Positions 9,496 to 18,982 of a DNA stretch of 64,000 nucleotides are shown here, piece by piece. Source of the DNA: an uncultured Acetatifactor sp. GTDB lineage: Bacteria > Bacillota > Clostridia > Lachnospirales > Lachnospiraceae. The notes under the pieces are model-generated. The model saw only the letters and a program-made list of their open reading frames with translations, was not told the origin of the DNA and did no database searches. The stretch covers positions 126,574-190,573 of the forward strand of contig CAJTZD010000002.1 of assembly GCA_910584235.1 (NCBI GenBank), given 5' to 3'. Position 1 is the first letter of the stretch. Each line of letters opens with the position of its first letter. Both the position numbers and the translations under genes were made by a program.

Positions 9496-10311
9496 ATGAT
9501 CCGCCAGCTTTTTAATGTTTTGTTGGATTTTTCCGAAAAGATGAAGAAACAAAATATCAGTACTTTTGCCGCCAGCACTGCTTTTTTCTTTTTCCTTTCC
9601 ATTGTGCCGATGCTGATCATGGTGTGTACCATTATTCCTTATACGCCTCTGACGGAGGAGAATTTGGTGGAGGCGGTGACGGATCTGACGCCGGATCAGG
9701 TGGACGGTCTGGCGGAGAGCCTGATTTCGGACATCTATGACAATTCGGCAGGAGTACTATCCATCGCGCTGATCGCCACTATATGGTCAGCCTCTAAAGG
9801 GGTTATGGCGCTGATGCGGGGCCTGAATGCCATCAACGGTGTGGAGGAGAAGCGAAATTATTTCGTGGTGCGGGTGATAGCGTCATTTTATACGATTGTG
9901 ATGCTGGTAGTGGTGGTGCTTTCCCTGTTCCTGATGGTGTTCGGCGACCAGCTGGTAAATCTTGGGCTGCACAGGTTTCCTCAGCTGCAACAGCTGGTAT
10001 CCTTTATCATGAATTTTAGATTTATTTTTGTGTGGGCGGTGCTGTCGGTATTGTTTGCCGCTGTATATGCCTATATACCCGATAAGAAACTTGCATTCAA
10101 AGAACAGATTCCGGGCGCGGTGTTCTCTGCTGTAGTGTGGAGTGTTTTTTCGTGGGCCTTTTCGTACTACGTGACTTATGGCAATTCCTATGGCATTTAC
10201 GGCAGTTTATCTATTGTCATCATTGTGCTGCTTTGGATGTATTTTTGTATGTATATTATAATGATCGGAGCTTATCTGAACCGCTATGTGGAGTCGGTGA
10301 ACAAAATATAA
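9496..10311 (+). CDS. YihY/BrkB family integral membrane protein
   Basis: A 271-residue polytopic membrane protein with about six predicted helices. The motif pattern STFAASTAFFFFLSIVPML near the N-terminus, WSASKGVMALMRGLN in the middle and SVFSWAFSYYV with YGSLSIVIIVLLWMY near the end is diagnostic of the YihY/BrkB family. This family was once called RNase BN, a misassignment. The function is unresolved; transport or envelope roles have been proposed. The start ATG has AGGAG nine bases upstream. It lies 13 bases after the SpoIID-like gene and 26 bases before the hemerythrin fusion gene, so the three may form one transcript. Confidence 0.9.
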   Translation: MIRQLFNVLLDFSEKMKKQNISTFAASTAFFFFLSIVPMLIMVCTIIPYTPLTEENLVEAVTDLTPDQVDGLAESLISDIYDNSAGVLSIALIATIWSASKGVMALMRGLNAINGVEEKRNYFVVRVIASFYTIVMLVVVVLSLFLMVFGDQLVNLGLHRFPQLQQLVSFIMNFRFIFVWAVLSVLFAAVYAYIPDKKLAFKEQIPGAVFSAVVWSVFSWAFSYYVTYGNSYGIYGSLSIVIIVLLWMYFCMYIIMIGAYLNRYVESVNKI

Positions 10312-10337
10312 GAGAATAGAAAACCAAGGAGGGTAAA

Positions 10338-11684
10338 ATGAGCGGTAATAAATTTATCTGGCAGGACAGATTCAATATCGGGGTGGAATCCATTGACAGG
10401 GAGCATAGAAAGCTGTTTACGATTATGAACAAGCTCTCTGCCTATGACGACAACGACGAGAAGAGTCGGTGGGCTTATCAGGAGGGCATCAAATATTTCA
10501 AGGAGCATGCCATGAAGCATTTCGCGGAGGAAGAGCTTTATATGGCATCCATAGGTTATGAAGGATATGACGTACATAGACGGATTCATGATACTTTCCG
10601 CAAGAAGACTCTCCCTGAGATTGAAAAGGAGCTGGCGGAGAGCTACTATTCCATGGAGTCGGTGAAGCATTTTCTGGGCGTATGCGCCGGATGGCTCATC
10701 GGGCATACCCTGACGGAAGACCGGGCAATCGTGGGAAAGGCGGAGAGCAAATGGGCGGATCTGCTGCCGGAGGAGAAGCAGATGGCCATGAAGAATACGG
10801 TCATAGAGCTGCTCTATGAGATGTTTCAGATTGATGCCAAGGTCATCAGCGAAAGCTACAACGGAGAGAAGTTCGGCAAGGGGATCTATTACCGCCTGGT
10901 CTATGGGACGGACCGGGGGGACAGATGGGAGTTTTTCCTGGTGTTTGAAGACAGGATAATCATCAATACTGTCGGAAAGCTCATTGGGGCCGAGTCAAAG
11001 GGCGTGGACGTGATGATGATGAATGCCACCAGGTATGCGGCCAAACAGTTTGTGGAGCGCATCAAGATGCATTTCCCCAATGCTGAACAGTTTGACGTCA
11101 GGGAAGAGAATCTGCTGAATTACGATCAGTTCCAGAGGGCATTTGAAAAGCATAATCCTCAGTGCAGCCTGCTGTTCAGCACAAAGGAAGGGTATTTCGC
11201 TTACAGCGTCATGGCGCCCCACCTGCTGGAGGAAGCTATAGCTACATCCATCGGGGCAGAGAACGCTATGGCCGAAATCAAGAAATATCTGGAGAACCAC
11301 GAGGCGGAGAAGAAAAAGAAGATACTGATAGTGGATGATTCCGATGTGATACTGCAGGCCATGAAGCGGCTGCTGGAGGAAACCTATGCGGTGAGCCTTG
11401 CCAAGTCAGGGGCAGCCGCCATCAGGAGCATGACTTTGGACAAACCGGATCTGGTATTGCTGGATTACGAGATGCCGGTCTGCGACGGGAAACAGGTGCT
11501 GGAAATGATCCGGGCAGAGGAAGAGCTTGCGAATATTCCCGTTATCTTTCTGACCGGCAGGACAGACAGGGAGAGCGTCAGGAATGTGGTGGCCCTGAAA
11601 CCGGCAGGCTATTTGCCCAAGTCGATGAAATCGGATGATATTAAGAAAAATATCAAGGCGTATTTTGACAAGGTAGCAAAATGA
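10338..11684 (+). CDS. Hemerythrin / CheX-like / receiver fusion protein
   Basis: A 448-residue three-part signalling protein. Residues 1-140 form a bacteriohemerythrin with the full set of di-iron ligands in order: DREHRKL, HAMKHFAEEE, HRRIH and WLIGHTLTED. This domain binds O2 or senses iron/redox state. Residues about 160-315 look like a CheX/CheC-type phosphatase or sensor domain, inferred from the VGKLIG and NATRYAAKQFVERI helices, with lower certainty. Residues about 327-448 are a response-regulator receiver with ILIVDDSD, the phospho-acceptor Asp in LVLLDYEMP, LTGR and a switch lysine in GYLPKS. There is no DNA-binding output. It may couple oxygen sensing to phosphotransfer in chemotaxis or adaptation. 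No che genes lie in the window. Confidence 0.88.
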   Translation: MSGNKFIWQDRFNIGVESIDREHRKLFTIMNKLSAYDDNDEKSRWAYQEGIKYFKEHAMKHFAEEELYMASIGYEGYDVHRRIHDTFRKKTLPEIEKELAESYYSMESVKHFLGVCAGWLIGHTLTEDRAIVGKAESKWADLLPEEKQMAMKNTVIELLYEMFQIDAKVISESYNGEKFGKGIYYRLVYGTDRGDRWEFFLVFEDRIIINTVGKLIGAESKGVDVMMMNATRYAAKQFVERIKMHFPNAEQFDVREENLLNYDQFQRAFEKHNPQCSLLFSTKEGYFAYSVMAPHLLEEAIATSIGAENAMAEIKKYLENHEAEKKKKILIVDDSDVILQAMKRLLEETYAVSLAKSGAAAIRSMTLDKPDLVLLDYEMPVCDGKQVLEMIRAEEELANIPVIFLTGRTDRESVRNVVALKPAGYLPKSMKSDDIKKNIKAYFDKVAK

Positions 11685-11773
11685 TTCCCATCCATCCGAA
11701 AATATGTTACAATAAGATGCGCTTTTAGGGAAGAATTTACCGCAAAGTATGAAAAGCGAGAAAGGAAAGAAAA

Positions 11774-13198
11774 ATGGAGAGAAAAGTGACTTGGGAGACT
11801 TATGACGCAGAGCAGCTTGAAAAGCTTGAGAAGCTGAATCTGGAGTACCGCAATTTCCTGGACAACGGCAAGACCGAGCGGGAGTGTATTGACACGATTG
11901 TGAATACCATTGAGACGGAGGGCTATCAGGAGCTGGAGAGCCTGATAAAAGAGGGAAAGAAACTTGCCGCAGGGGACAAGGTATACAGCGTATGCATGAA
12001 CAAGTCCATCGTAATGTTCCGGATCGGAGAGAAACCCATGGCAGAGGGCATGAATATTCTGGGAGCCCATATCGACAGTCCCAGGATTGACGTAAAGCAG
12101 AATCCTCTGTACGAAGAGGGCGGGTTCGCGTACCTGGACACCCATTATTACGGCGGCGTGAAGAAGTACCAGTGGGTGGCCCTGCCTCTGGCGCTCCATG
12201 GGGTAGTGGTTAAGAAAGACGGTACCACCATTGAGATGAATATCGGTGAGAATGAAGATGATCCTGTATTCTTTGTCTCGGACCTGCTGATCCACCTGGC
12301 AGGTGAGCAGATGGAGAAAAAGGCTTCCAAAGTCATCGAAGGGGAGGCGCTTGATCTGATCATCGGCAGCAAGCCCATCAAATTTGCGGCTGAGGAAGAG
12401 CAGGATAAGGACAAGGATAAGGAGCAGGCAAAGGAAGCTATCAAGGCAGGTATCCTCGACATCCTGAAAGAGACCTACGACATGGAAGAGGAGGATTTCC
12501 TTTCAGCGGAACTGGAGATAGTGCCTGCCGGTAAGACCAGAGAAGCGGGCTTTGACCGCAGCCTGCTTTTAGGCTATGGACAGGACGACAGGGTATGCGC
12601 ATTCACATCCATGCGGGCTATGCTGGACGTAGAAAAGATTGAGAAGACCCTGTGCTGCATTCTGGTGGACAAAGAGGAGATCGGTTCCGTAGGCGCTACG
12701 GGCATGCACTCCAGGTTCTTCGAGAATGCCGTGGCGGAAGTGATGAATCTCACAGGCGAGTATAGTGAGCTGAATGTGAGGAGATGCCTGGCCCGCAGCG
12801 CCATGCTTTCTTCGGATGTCAGCGCAGGCTTCGATCCCTCCTATGCTTCCTGCTTTGAGAAGAAGAACGCAGCCTTTGTAGGAAAAGGCATGGTCTTCAA
12901 TAAGTTTACCGGTTCCCGGGGAAAGAGCGGCTCCAACGACGCCAATGCGGAATATATCGCATACCTGAGAAAGCTCCTGGATGAAAAGGGAATCGTTTAC
13001 CAGACCGCCGAGCTCGGCAAGGTGGATGTAGGCGGCGGCGGAACCATTGCGTACATCCTGGCAGAGTATGGCATGAACGTAATCGACAGCGGCGTGGCCG
13101 TGCTGAACATGCACGCGCCCTGGGAGGCCACCAGCAAGGCTGACGTATATGAGACTTACCGCGGTTACATGGTGTTTGCGGAAGGAGCCGGGATGTAA
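11774..13198 (+). CDS. M18 family aminopeptidase
   Basis: A 474-residue zinc aminopeptidase of family M18, the aspartyl aminopeptidase group, acting on N-terminal acidic or neutral residues of cytoplasmic peptides. Metal and catalytic segments are seen as GAHIDSPR (His/Asp), [12 protein letters not shown] (Glu-Glu pair), DVSAGFDP (Asp) and NMHAPWE (terminal His). The insertion around residues 195-235 is highly charged, with DKDKDKEQ repeats, and probably solvent exposed. It has GAAAGGAAAGAAAA ahead of the ATG. Its TAA shares one base with the ATG of queA (TAATG), indicating translational coupling. Confidence 0.93.
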   Translation: MERKVTWETYDAEQLEKLEKLNLEYRNFLDNGKTERECIDTIVNTIETEGYQELESLIKEGKKLAAGDKVYSVCMNKSIVMFRIGEKPMAEGMNILGAHIDSPRIDVKQNPLYEEGGFAYLDTHYYGGVKKYQWVALPLALHGVVVKKDGTTIEMNIGENEDDPVFFVSDLLIHLAGEQMEKKASKVIEGEALDLIIGSKPIKFAAEEEQDKDKDKEQAKEAIKAGILDILKETYDMEEEDFLSAELEIVPAGKTREAGFDRSLLLGYGQDDRVCAFTSMRAMLDVEKIEKTLCCILVDKEEIGSVGATGMHSRFFENAVAEVMNLTGEYSELNVRRCLARSAMLSSDVSAGFDPSYASCFEKKNAAFVGKGMVFNKFTGSRGKSGSNDANAEYIAYLRKLLDEKGIVYQTAELGKVDVGGGGTIAYILAEYGMNVIDSGVAVLNMHAPWEATSKADVYETYRGYMVFAEGAGM

Positions 13199-14235
13199 TG
13201 GACGGCTGTCTGCTGAAATCCGACTTTTATTTTGAATTGCCCCGGGAGCTTATTGCGCAGGATCCCCTGGAGGAGAGAACCTCCTCCAGGCTCCTGGTGC
13301 TGGATAGGCATAGCGGGGTGGTTTCCCATCATGTCTTCCGGGAGATAGGGGATTTTCTGCGGCCCGGGGACTGCTTGGTATTGAACAATACAAAGGTCAT
13401 TCCGGCAAGGCTTCTGGGAGAGCGGGAGGGAACCGGGGCCCATGTGGAGCTGTTGCTTTTGAAGCGAAGAAGCGGCGACGTATGGGAGACTCTGGTGCGC
13501 CCCGGAAAAAAGTGTCGTCCCGGTACCGTGCTGACTTTTGGAGACGGCCTGCTGAAAGCGGAGATTCTGGAAACCGTGGAAGAGGGCAACCGTCTGGTGC
13601 GCTTCATATATGAAGGAATCTTTGAGGAGGCGCTGGACAGGCTGGGAGAGATGCCCCTGCCGCCCTATATCACCCACAAGCTTCAGGACAGGAACCGCTA
13701 CCAGACGGTCTATGCTAAGTATGAGGGCTCTGCCGCGGCGCCTACGGCAGGGCTCCATTTTACCAACGAACTCCTGGCGGAGCTGGAGGAGAAAGGGATA
13801 GGGCTTGCCTATGTGACCCTGCATGTGGGACTGGGCACTTTTCGTCCTGTGAAAGAGGAAAATGTTCTGGAGCATCATATGCATTCGGAGCATTTTCAGG
13901 TGTCCCGTGAGACCGCGGAGCTGATCAACAGGACAAAAGCGCGGGGCGGCAGAATCGTCTGTGTGGGAACCACCAGCTGCAGGACCATTGAAAGCGCGGC
14001 AGATGAAACGGGCATCGTACATCCATGCAGCAAAGACACGGAGATTTTCATCTACCCGGGCTACCGTTTTAAAGTACTGGATGCGCTGATTACCAATTTT
14101 CACCTGCCGGAATCCACACTGATCATGCTGGTGTCCGCTCTGGCAGGAAGAGAGCATGTTCTGGCAGCCTATGAGGAGGCGGTCAGGGAGCGGTATCGTT
14201 TTTTTAGTTTCGGGGATGCAATGCTTGTGATTTAG
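13198..14235 (+). CDS. queA: tRNA S-adenosylmethionine ribosyltransferase-isomerase
   Basis: QueA transfers and isomerises the ribosyl part of S-adenosylmethionine onto 7-aminomethyl-7-deazaguanine at tRNA position 34, forming epoxyqueuosine. The family signatures are present: [18 protein letters not shown] at the N-terminus, SRLLVLDR, the APTAGLHFT motif near residue 185, and the C-terminal [16 protein letters not shown]. The 345-residue length is normal. It overlaps the M18 peptidase gene by one base and probably depends on it for translation, since there is no independent strong ribosome site apart from the end of that gene. No tgt or queG is next to it. Confidence 0.97.
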   Translation: MDGCLLKSDFYFELPRELIAQDPLEERTSSRLLVLDRHSGVVSHHVFREIGDFLRPGDCLVLNNTKVIPARLLGEREGTGAHVELLLLKRRSGDVWETLVRPGKKCRPGTVLTFGDGLLKAEILETVEEGNRLVRFIYEGIFEEALDRLGEMPLPPYITHKLQDRNRYQTVYAKYEGSAAAPTAGLHFTNELLAELEEKGIGLAYVTLHVGLGTFRPVKEENVLEHHMHSEHFQVSRETAELINRTKARGGRIVCVGTTSCRTIESAADETGIVHPCSKDTEIFIYPGYRFKVLDALITNFHLPESTLIMLVSALAGREHVLAAYEEAVRERYRFFSFGDAMLVI

Positions 14236-14318
14236 GCTTGTGGTATGGATAAAAAAATGATATACTGAAGTTATTCCCGGTGAGAGCATTTCATCGAATG
14301 ATAGGAGAGGTAAGAATC

Positions 14319-14648
14319 ATGGAACAGGAGAGAAGAAAGAATAAAAGGACTGATCTGGAATCCAGACTTGTGATCAAGAGACTGGACGGAGACAGCGGAA
14401 AAGAGGTTACGATCAAGATCACGGATGTGTCCAAGAACGGCGTGGGATTTGAATGTCCGGAAGCGCTGCAGATCGGTGAGGTATATGAAGCCTATCTGAC
14501 CATCTGGACCAAGGAGGTCATCCATGCTTTCCTGCAGATTGTGAGGATTGAGCTGAAAGCGGGCGGTTATGGGTACGGAGCGATTTTCATCGGCATGCCG
14601 GAGATGGATTCTGCCAGGATAGAAGTGTATCAGACATTCAATGAATAA
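14319..14648 (+). CDS. PilZ domain protein
   Basis: A 109-residue protein consisting of one PilZ domain, the c-di-GMP binding fold. The N-terminal ERRKNKRTDL resembles the RxxxR ligand motif, and VSKNGVGF corresponds to the D/NxSxxG strand motif, here with N-G in place of the canonical S-x-x-G arrangement. I chose ATG 14319 over an upstream GTG at 14280 because AGGAGAGG sits eight bases before it and the extra residues do not fit the family. It overlaps the VanZ-like gene by eight bases. It is likely a small effector that links a second messenger to envelope processes, but nucleotide binding is inferred. Confidence 0.78.
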   Translation: MEQERRKNKRTDLESRLVIKRLDGDSGKEVTIKITDVSKNGVGFECPEALQIGEVYEAYLTIWTKEVIHAFLQIVRIELKAGGYGYGAIFIGMPEMDSARIEVYQTFNE

Positions 14649-15213
14649 CGGAGAGAAAAAGGGGCAGCGGCGTAAGATTGCGGTGACAGCCGTGGCTGCT
14701 GCCCTGCTTTTATTGCTTTATAGCATGATTTTCCGGTTCTCTGCCCAGGATGCGGAAGCGTCCGGCTCATTAAGCCAGTTTTTTTCGGAGAAATGCGTGA
14801 AGATTCTGGATTCTCTCTCCGGCGCCGGCTGGAGCGACGGAAAGAGGCTGGAGCTTGCGGCGTATTTTGAGCATCCAATCAGGAAGCTGGCTCATTTCTC
14901 CGAGTATGCCTGTATGGGAGTGCTGGTGTACACTTTGTGGAGCCAGTGGCTGAAGCGCGGCAGAAAGCTGTGCCTGTTGACCGCCGGCTGGGTGTTCGTC
15001 TCTGCGGCCTGTGATGAATTCCATCAGTATTTTGTGCCGGGCAGGTATGCCAGCTTTGCGGATGTACTCCTGGATACCTGCGGCGGTATTTTTGGCATGC
15101 TTTTTTGTATCTGCATTGCGGCATTATACCGCAGACGGCTGGAGAGACGCGGGAGGAAGCAGGCAAAAGAAGCCCGGATGTCCAGTAACAAAAGCCGTGG
15201 TAAACGCCAATGA
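14641..15213 (+). CDS. VanZ-like membrane protein
   Basis: A 190-residue membrane protein of the VanZ family. It has a first helix at about residues 11-28, an extracytoplasmic loop, then RKLAHFSEYACMGVL (the HF-E-x-x-x-x-G pattern typical of VanZ), a further helix with DEFHQYFVPGRYAS, which is the second conserved motif, and a last helix. The C-terminal tail is very basic. VanZ confers low-level teicoplanin resistance in the vanA cluster; homologues in Clostridia are common and mostly uncharacterised. No van genes are present. It overlaps the PilZ gene and ends two bases before the convergent tyrA stop. Confidence 0.87.
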   Translation: MNNGEKKGQRRKIAVTAVAAALLLLLYSMIFRFSAQDAEASGSLSQFFSEKCVKILDSLSGAGWSDGKRLELAAYFEHPIRKLAHFSEYACMGVLVYTLWSQWLKRGRKLCLLTAGWVFVSAACDEFHQYFVPGRYASFADVLLDTCGGIFGMLFCICIAALYRRRLERRGRKQAKEARMSSNKSRGKRQ

Positions 15214-15214
15214 T

Positions 15215-16315
15215 TTAAATGCGGATATCCGCGTGATACCCGCTCTGAGCCAGGATATCCCTGGCTTTTTGCATGGAAGCCTCGTCGTAAAATTCTACTT
15301 TCAGGACGCCGTCGTCCGATTCCCTGTTATGGGTGATACCGATATTCTTGATGCTCAGTCCATGCTCTGCCAACAGCGCGGCAATGCGTGCTAAGGCGCC
15401 GGACTTGTCGTCGATATCCACGCTGATGCTGTGGGAGCGCTTAATGGGGCCGCTGGAAGCGCCGATAAAAGAATCACGGTAAAGGCGGGCCTTTTCAAAC
15501 TGATTGTAAAGAGCGGGGCCCTCTTTTGCGTCCAGCTGCCGCTGAAATGTTTTAAGGGCTTCGATGTAATCGGACAGCAGCGCAGATATATTCGCCGTAT
15601 TGGACAGACAGATCTGCTGCCACATAAGGGCGGAAGAGGAGGCAATTCTGGTAATGTCCTTGAAACCGCCTGCTGCCACCATTTTCATGATACCGTCTTC
15701 GGAGTCATGTCCCTGTATCAAATTCACCAGAGCCGCCGCGATGACATGGGGCAGATGGCTGATGGCCCCGGTAACGTAATCATGCCTGCGGTAGTCCAGT
15801 ATCAGCGGGATGGCGCCCGTTTTTGCCACCAGCTGTCTGCAGTCCTCCACTTTTTGGGCGGGGACATGCGGAGTGGGGGTCAGAATATAATAGGCGTTCT
15901 CCAATAGAGAGGCTTTGGAATTGGCGAAGCCGATACGCTCGCTTCCTGCCATGGGGTGCCCGCCGATGAATCTTTCCTCCAGATTGGCTGCCTGTACGGC
16001 TTCGTGGATGCCGGCTTTTACGCTGCCTACGTCAGTGAGCAGACACTCCGGCTTCATGACGCGCCCTACGGCCGTCAGATTGCCGTCGTTTCTTTGAACC
16101 GGTGCGCATAAGAAAATATAATCGCAGTCCGAAAAGCTGTGATCTATGGCTTTCGCCGTCACGTCCGCGATTTGAGCATTCTTGGCCAGCGCCAGGGCTT
16201 CCCCGCTGGTGTCATAAGCAATGATCTTAATATCCGGGATATTCTTTTTCAGGGCTCTGGCAATGGAGCCGCCTATCAGGCCCAGACCGATAAAGCCGCA
16301 GGTTATACGGGGCAT
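15215..16315 (-). CDS. tyrA: Prephenate dehydrogenase with C-terminal ACT domain
   Basis: NAD-dependent oxidative decarboxylation of prephenate to 4-hydroxyphenylpyruvate in tyrosine synthesis. The Rossmann motif GLGLIGGS is near residue 11. The conserved GGHPMAGSER with catalytic His is near residue 135, and a C-terminal ACT domain (about residues 295-366, SISVDIDDKSGALARIA) should bind tyrosine for feedback control. I place the start at the ATG giving MPRITCGF because GAGGA sits seven bases upstream; the longer form beginning at 16339 adds a basic stretch not seen in the family. It is monocistronic here and convergent with the VanZ gene; pheA is at 44.9 kb. Confidence 0.95.
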   Translation of the reverse strand: MPRITCGFIGLGLIGGSIARALKKNIPDIKIIAYDTSGEALALAKNAQIADVTAKAIDHSFSDCDYIFLCAPVQRNDGNLTAVGRVMKPECLLTDVGSVKAGIHEAVQAANLEERFIGGHPMAGSERIGFANSKASLLENAYYILTPTPHVPAQKVEDCRQLVAKTGAIPLILDYRRHDYVTGAISHLPHVIAAALVNLIQGHDSEDGIMKMVAAGGFKDITRIASSSALMWQQICLSNTANISALLSDYIEALKTFQRQLDAKEGPALYNQFEKARLYRDSFIGASSGPIKRSHSISVDIDDKSGALARIAALLAEHGLSIKNIGITHNRESDDGVLKVEFYDEASMQKARDILAQSGYHADIRI

Positions 16316-16400
16316 AGCTGTTCCTCGTTTCTTTCTCATAATCTTTTTCTACTATATCAACTGTAAGCATGAAAATCAACAGAAATATTGGATTTATCTC

Positions 16401-16429
16401 TTGTAAAAAATGCTTTTGTCTAGTAAAAT
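16401..16429 (+). promoter_or_regulatory. Probable promoter of the EF-G-like gene
   Basis: TTGTAA at 16401-16406, 17 bases, TAAAAT at 16424-16429. It lies about 75 bases upstream of the start codon in the divergent interval between tyrA and the GTPase gene. Confidence 0.5.
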
Positions 16430-16505
16430 GGTCTTATGGGAATTGAATTGATTATCAATGTCAGGTCGAAATACCCAAATTACATAAAAATTGGAGGAAA
16501 GTCAA

Positions 16506-18599
16506 ATGAAAGTTTACACAACTGACAAGATTCGCAATGTGGTTCTGCTGGGACACGGTGGAAGCGGAAAGACCAGTCTGGCAGAGGCCTTTGCGTATCT
16601 GTCCGGGATTACATCCAGAATGGGCAAGGTAGCCGACGGCAATACTTTAAGCGACTACAGCAAGGAAGAGCAGAAGCGCAAGTTTTCAATTAATGCCTCC
16701 ATTATTCCCATTGAGTGGGAAGGGTACAAGATTAATGTGATAGATACCCCCGGCTACTTTGACTTTGTAGGCGAGGCCGAAGAGGCCGTCAGCGCCGCAG
16801 GAGCAGCCATTATCGTGGTGAACGGCAAGTCCGGCATCGAAGTCGGCGCCCTGAAAGCATGGGAGCTGTGTGAGAAATATAAGCTGCCCAGATTCATATA
16901 TGTCTCTAATATGGACGTGGACAATGCTTCTTTCCGCCAGGTGGTGGAGGATATGACGAACCTTTACGGCAAGAAGATGGCTCCGTTTAATCTGCCAATC
17001 CGCGAAAATGAGAAATTTGTGGGCTATGTAAACGTAGTTTCCGAGACCGGACACCGCTGGCAGGGCAAGGAAGTGGTGGACTGCGAGATCCCGGAGTACA
17101 ATAAGGCAAATCTGGAGCTGTACCGGGATACGCTGATGGAGGCTGTGGCCGAGACCAGCGAGGAGATGATGGAGCGGTATTTCGGAGGAGAGACTTTCTC
17201 CGACGCGGAGATCAGAGCTGCTCTGCGCACCAATGTATGCGACGGCAGCATCGTTCCTATGACCATGGGTTCCAATACCCTGTGCCAGGGTGTGTATACA
17301 CTGTTAGACGACATCGTGAAATACATGCCCAGCCCCGAGAACCGCAAGATCGCCGGCATCAACCAGAAGACAAACGAGATTTACAATGCGGACTATGATT
17401 TCTCCAAAGCGAAATCGGCCTATGTGTGGAAGTCCATTGTGGATCCGTTTATCGGTAAATACTCCCTGATTAAGGTGAATTCCGGTGTTCTGAAGACAGA
17501 CGATCTGATGTACAATGTGGACACCGAGGTGGAGGAGAAGATCGGCAAGCTCTACATTATGCAGGGCAACAAGGCCACAGAGGTTCCGGAGCTCCACGCG
17601 GGCGACATCGGCGCTCTGGCAAAGCTCAGCGATGCCAGGACCGGCAATACCCTTGCCACCAAGGCCACGCCCATCAAATATGCCAAGATGGATATGTCCA
17701 TACCTTATACTTATATGCGCTATAAGCCCAAGAACAAAGGAGATGTGGATAAGATTTCCCAGGCTCTGCAGAAGATGACCCAGGAGGATCTGACTCTGAA
17801 GATGGTGAATGACGCGGAGAACAGACAGACCCTTCTCTACGGCATGGGCGATCAGCATCTTGACATCGTGGTCAGCCGTCTGCTGAACGAGTACAAGGTG
17901 GACGTGGAACTGGCCCGTCCCAAGGTGGCCTATAAGGAGACCATCAGAAAGCAGTCGGATGTGGAATATAAATATAAGAAGCAGTCCGGCGGCCATGGGC
18001 AGTACGGCCATGTAAAAATGCGCTTCAGTCCCTCCGACAATCTGGACCAGGCCTACGAGTTCACCCAGGAAGTGGTAGGCGGCGCCGTGCCGAAGAACTT
18101 CTATCCCGCAGTGGACAAGGGGCTGCAGGAATCCGTGATAAAGGGCCCCATGGCCGCATATCCGGTAGTGGGTGTGAAAGCCGTGCTGTACGATGGATCT
18201 TATCATCCCGTAGACTCCTCCGAGCAGGCGTTTAAGATGGCGACCATCCAGGCATTCAAGAAAGGCTTCATGGAGGCCCATCCCGTACTGTTAGAGCCCA
18301 TTGCCTCCCTGAAAGTTACAGTGCCGGACGCATACACCGGCGACGTTATGGGTGATCTGAACAAGAGGAGAGGCCGTGTGCTGGGCATGAATCCCTTAGC
18401 AGGCGGAAAGCAGGTGATCGAGGCGGAGATTCCTCAGAGCTGTCTGTTCGGCTACTGCACCGATCTGCGCTCCATGACCGGTGGCAGGGGCGAGTATTCC
18501 TATGAATTCGTCCGCTATGAGCAGGCTCCCTCGGATGTACAGGAGAAAGAAATTGCCGCAAGGGCGCAGAGCGTTGCGGAGAATAATGCGGAAGAGTAA
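16506..18599 (+). CDS. EF-G-like translational GTPase (FusA paralogue)
   Basis: A 697-residue protein with the complete five-domain EF-G layout: G domain with P-loop GHGGSGKTS (about 16-24), DTPGYFDF switch II, then domains II-V including YKKQSGGHGQYGHV (domain IV) and the domain V TGGRGEYSYEF segment. It is not the canonical fusA: the G4 motif, normally NKMD, reads SNMD here, and there is no rps/tuf context. Such EF-G-like proteins are widespread in Clostridia and presumably act on ribosomes under special conditions. The start at 16506 (MKVYTTDK) is preceded by GGAGGAAAGTCAA; an ATG five codons upstream overlaps that ribosome site and is rejected. Confidence 0.88.
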   Translation: MKVYTTDKIRNVVLLGHGGSGKTSLAEAFAYLSGITSRMGKVADGNTLSDYSKEEQKRKFSINASIIPIEWEGYKINVIDTPGYFDFVGEAEEAVSAAGAAIIVVNGKSGIEVGALKAWELCEKYKLPRFIYVSNMDVDNASFRQVVEDMTNLYGKKMAPFNLPIRENEKFVGYVNVVSETGHRWQGKEVVDCEIPEYNKANLELYRDTLMEAVAETSEEMMERYFGGETFSDAEIRAALRTNVCDGSIVPMTMGSNTLCQGVYTLLDDIVKYMPSPENRKIAGINQKTNEIYNADYDFSKAKSAYVWKSIVDPFIGKYSLIKVNSGVLKTDDLMYNVDTEVEEKIGKLYIMQGNKATEVPELHAGDIGALAKLSDARTGNTLATKATPIKYAKMDMSIPYTYMRYKPKNKGDVDKISQALQKMTQEDLTLKMVNDAENRQTLLYGMGDQHLDIVVSRLLNEYKVDVELARPKVAYKETIRKQSDVEYKYKKQSGGHGQYGHVKMRFSPSDNLDQAYEFTQEVVGGAVPKNFYPAVDKGLQESVIKGPMAAYPVVGVKAVLYDGSYHPVDSSEQAFKMATIQAFKKGFMEAHPVLLEPIASLKVTVPDAYTGDVMGDLNKRRGRVLGMNPLAGGKQVIEAEIPQSCLFGYCTDLRSMTGGRGEYSYEFVRYEQAPSDVQEKEIAARAQSVAENNAEE

Positions 18600-18629
18600 T
18601 GCACAAAGCAATAAAAGACATAGCATAAG

Positions 18630-18661
18630 CCAGAACCCCCATTTCAAATGGGGGTTGCTGG
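18630..18661 (+). repeat. Perfect 11-bp inverted repeat between EF-G-like gene and IS fragment
   Basis: AACCCCCATTT and AAATGGGGGTT are separated by a single base and flanked by CCAG/CTGG. No clear T-run follows. It could be the terminator of the EF-G-like gene or the left-end hairpin of the decayed IS200/IS605 element that starts 30 bases later. Confidence 0.6.
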
Positions 18662-18690
18662 TTTCATGGGTATTTTATCCGGTGCGGAAA

Positions 18691-18912
18691 TACAAATGTG
18701 GAGGAAGCCATGCAGATATCAAATACCATCTGGTATGGATAACAAAGTACCGAAAGCCTGTAATAACAGGGAAGATAGCCCTGCGGACAAGAGAACTGAT
18801 CCGGATAGTCTGCCAAAGCAATGAAGTGGAGGTTCTGGCAGGACATGTGGGGAGCGGGGAGCATTACTGTGCTGATGATGTTTTTTGCATGGGGAAGCAT
18901 AATTCGGCTTGA
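18691..18912 (+). pseudogene. IS200/IS605 TnpA transposase fragment
   Basis: The frame from 18691 encodes a stretch including IKYHLVWITKYRKPVI followed by ELIRIVCQ and EVEVLAGHV, which matches the N-terminal half of Y1 (HUH) transposases of the IS200 family. The sequence degrades right at the HUH motif: after GHV the expected D-H-V-H is replaced by GSGEHY, and the frame closes about 18 residues later. The catalytic tyrosine part is missing and no tnpB/iscB follows. It is a short dead remnant between the EF-G-like gene and the leuS leader. A hairpin 30 bases upstream may be the old left end. Confidence 0.72.
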
Positions 18913-18982
18913 CACAGGGAAAGAAAGCGATTAAAATATATTCAAAATATAGTAATGGCATGGAAGAGGAATATTAAGGACA

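Noticed and set aside
16491-16505. Upstream ATG at 16491 for the EF-G-like gene
   Set aside because: It overlaps the GGAGGAAAG ribosome site; the start at 16506 is better placed.
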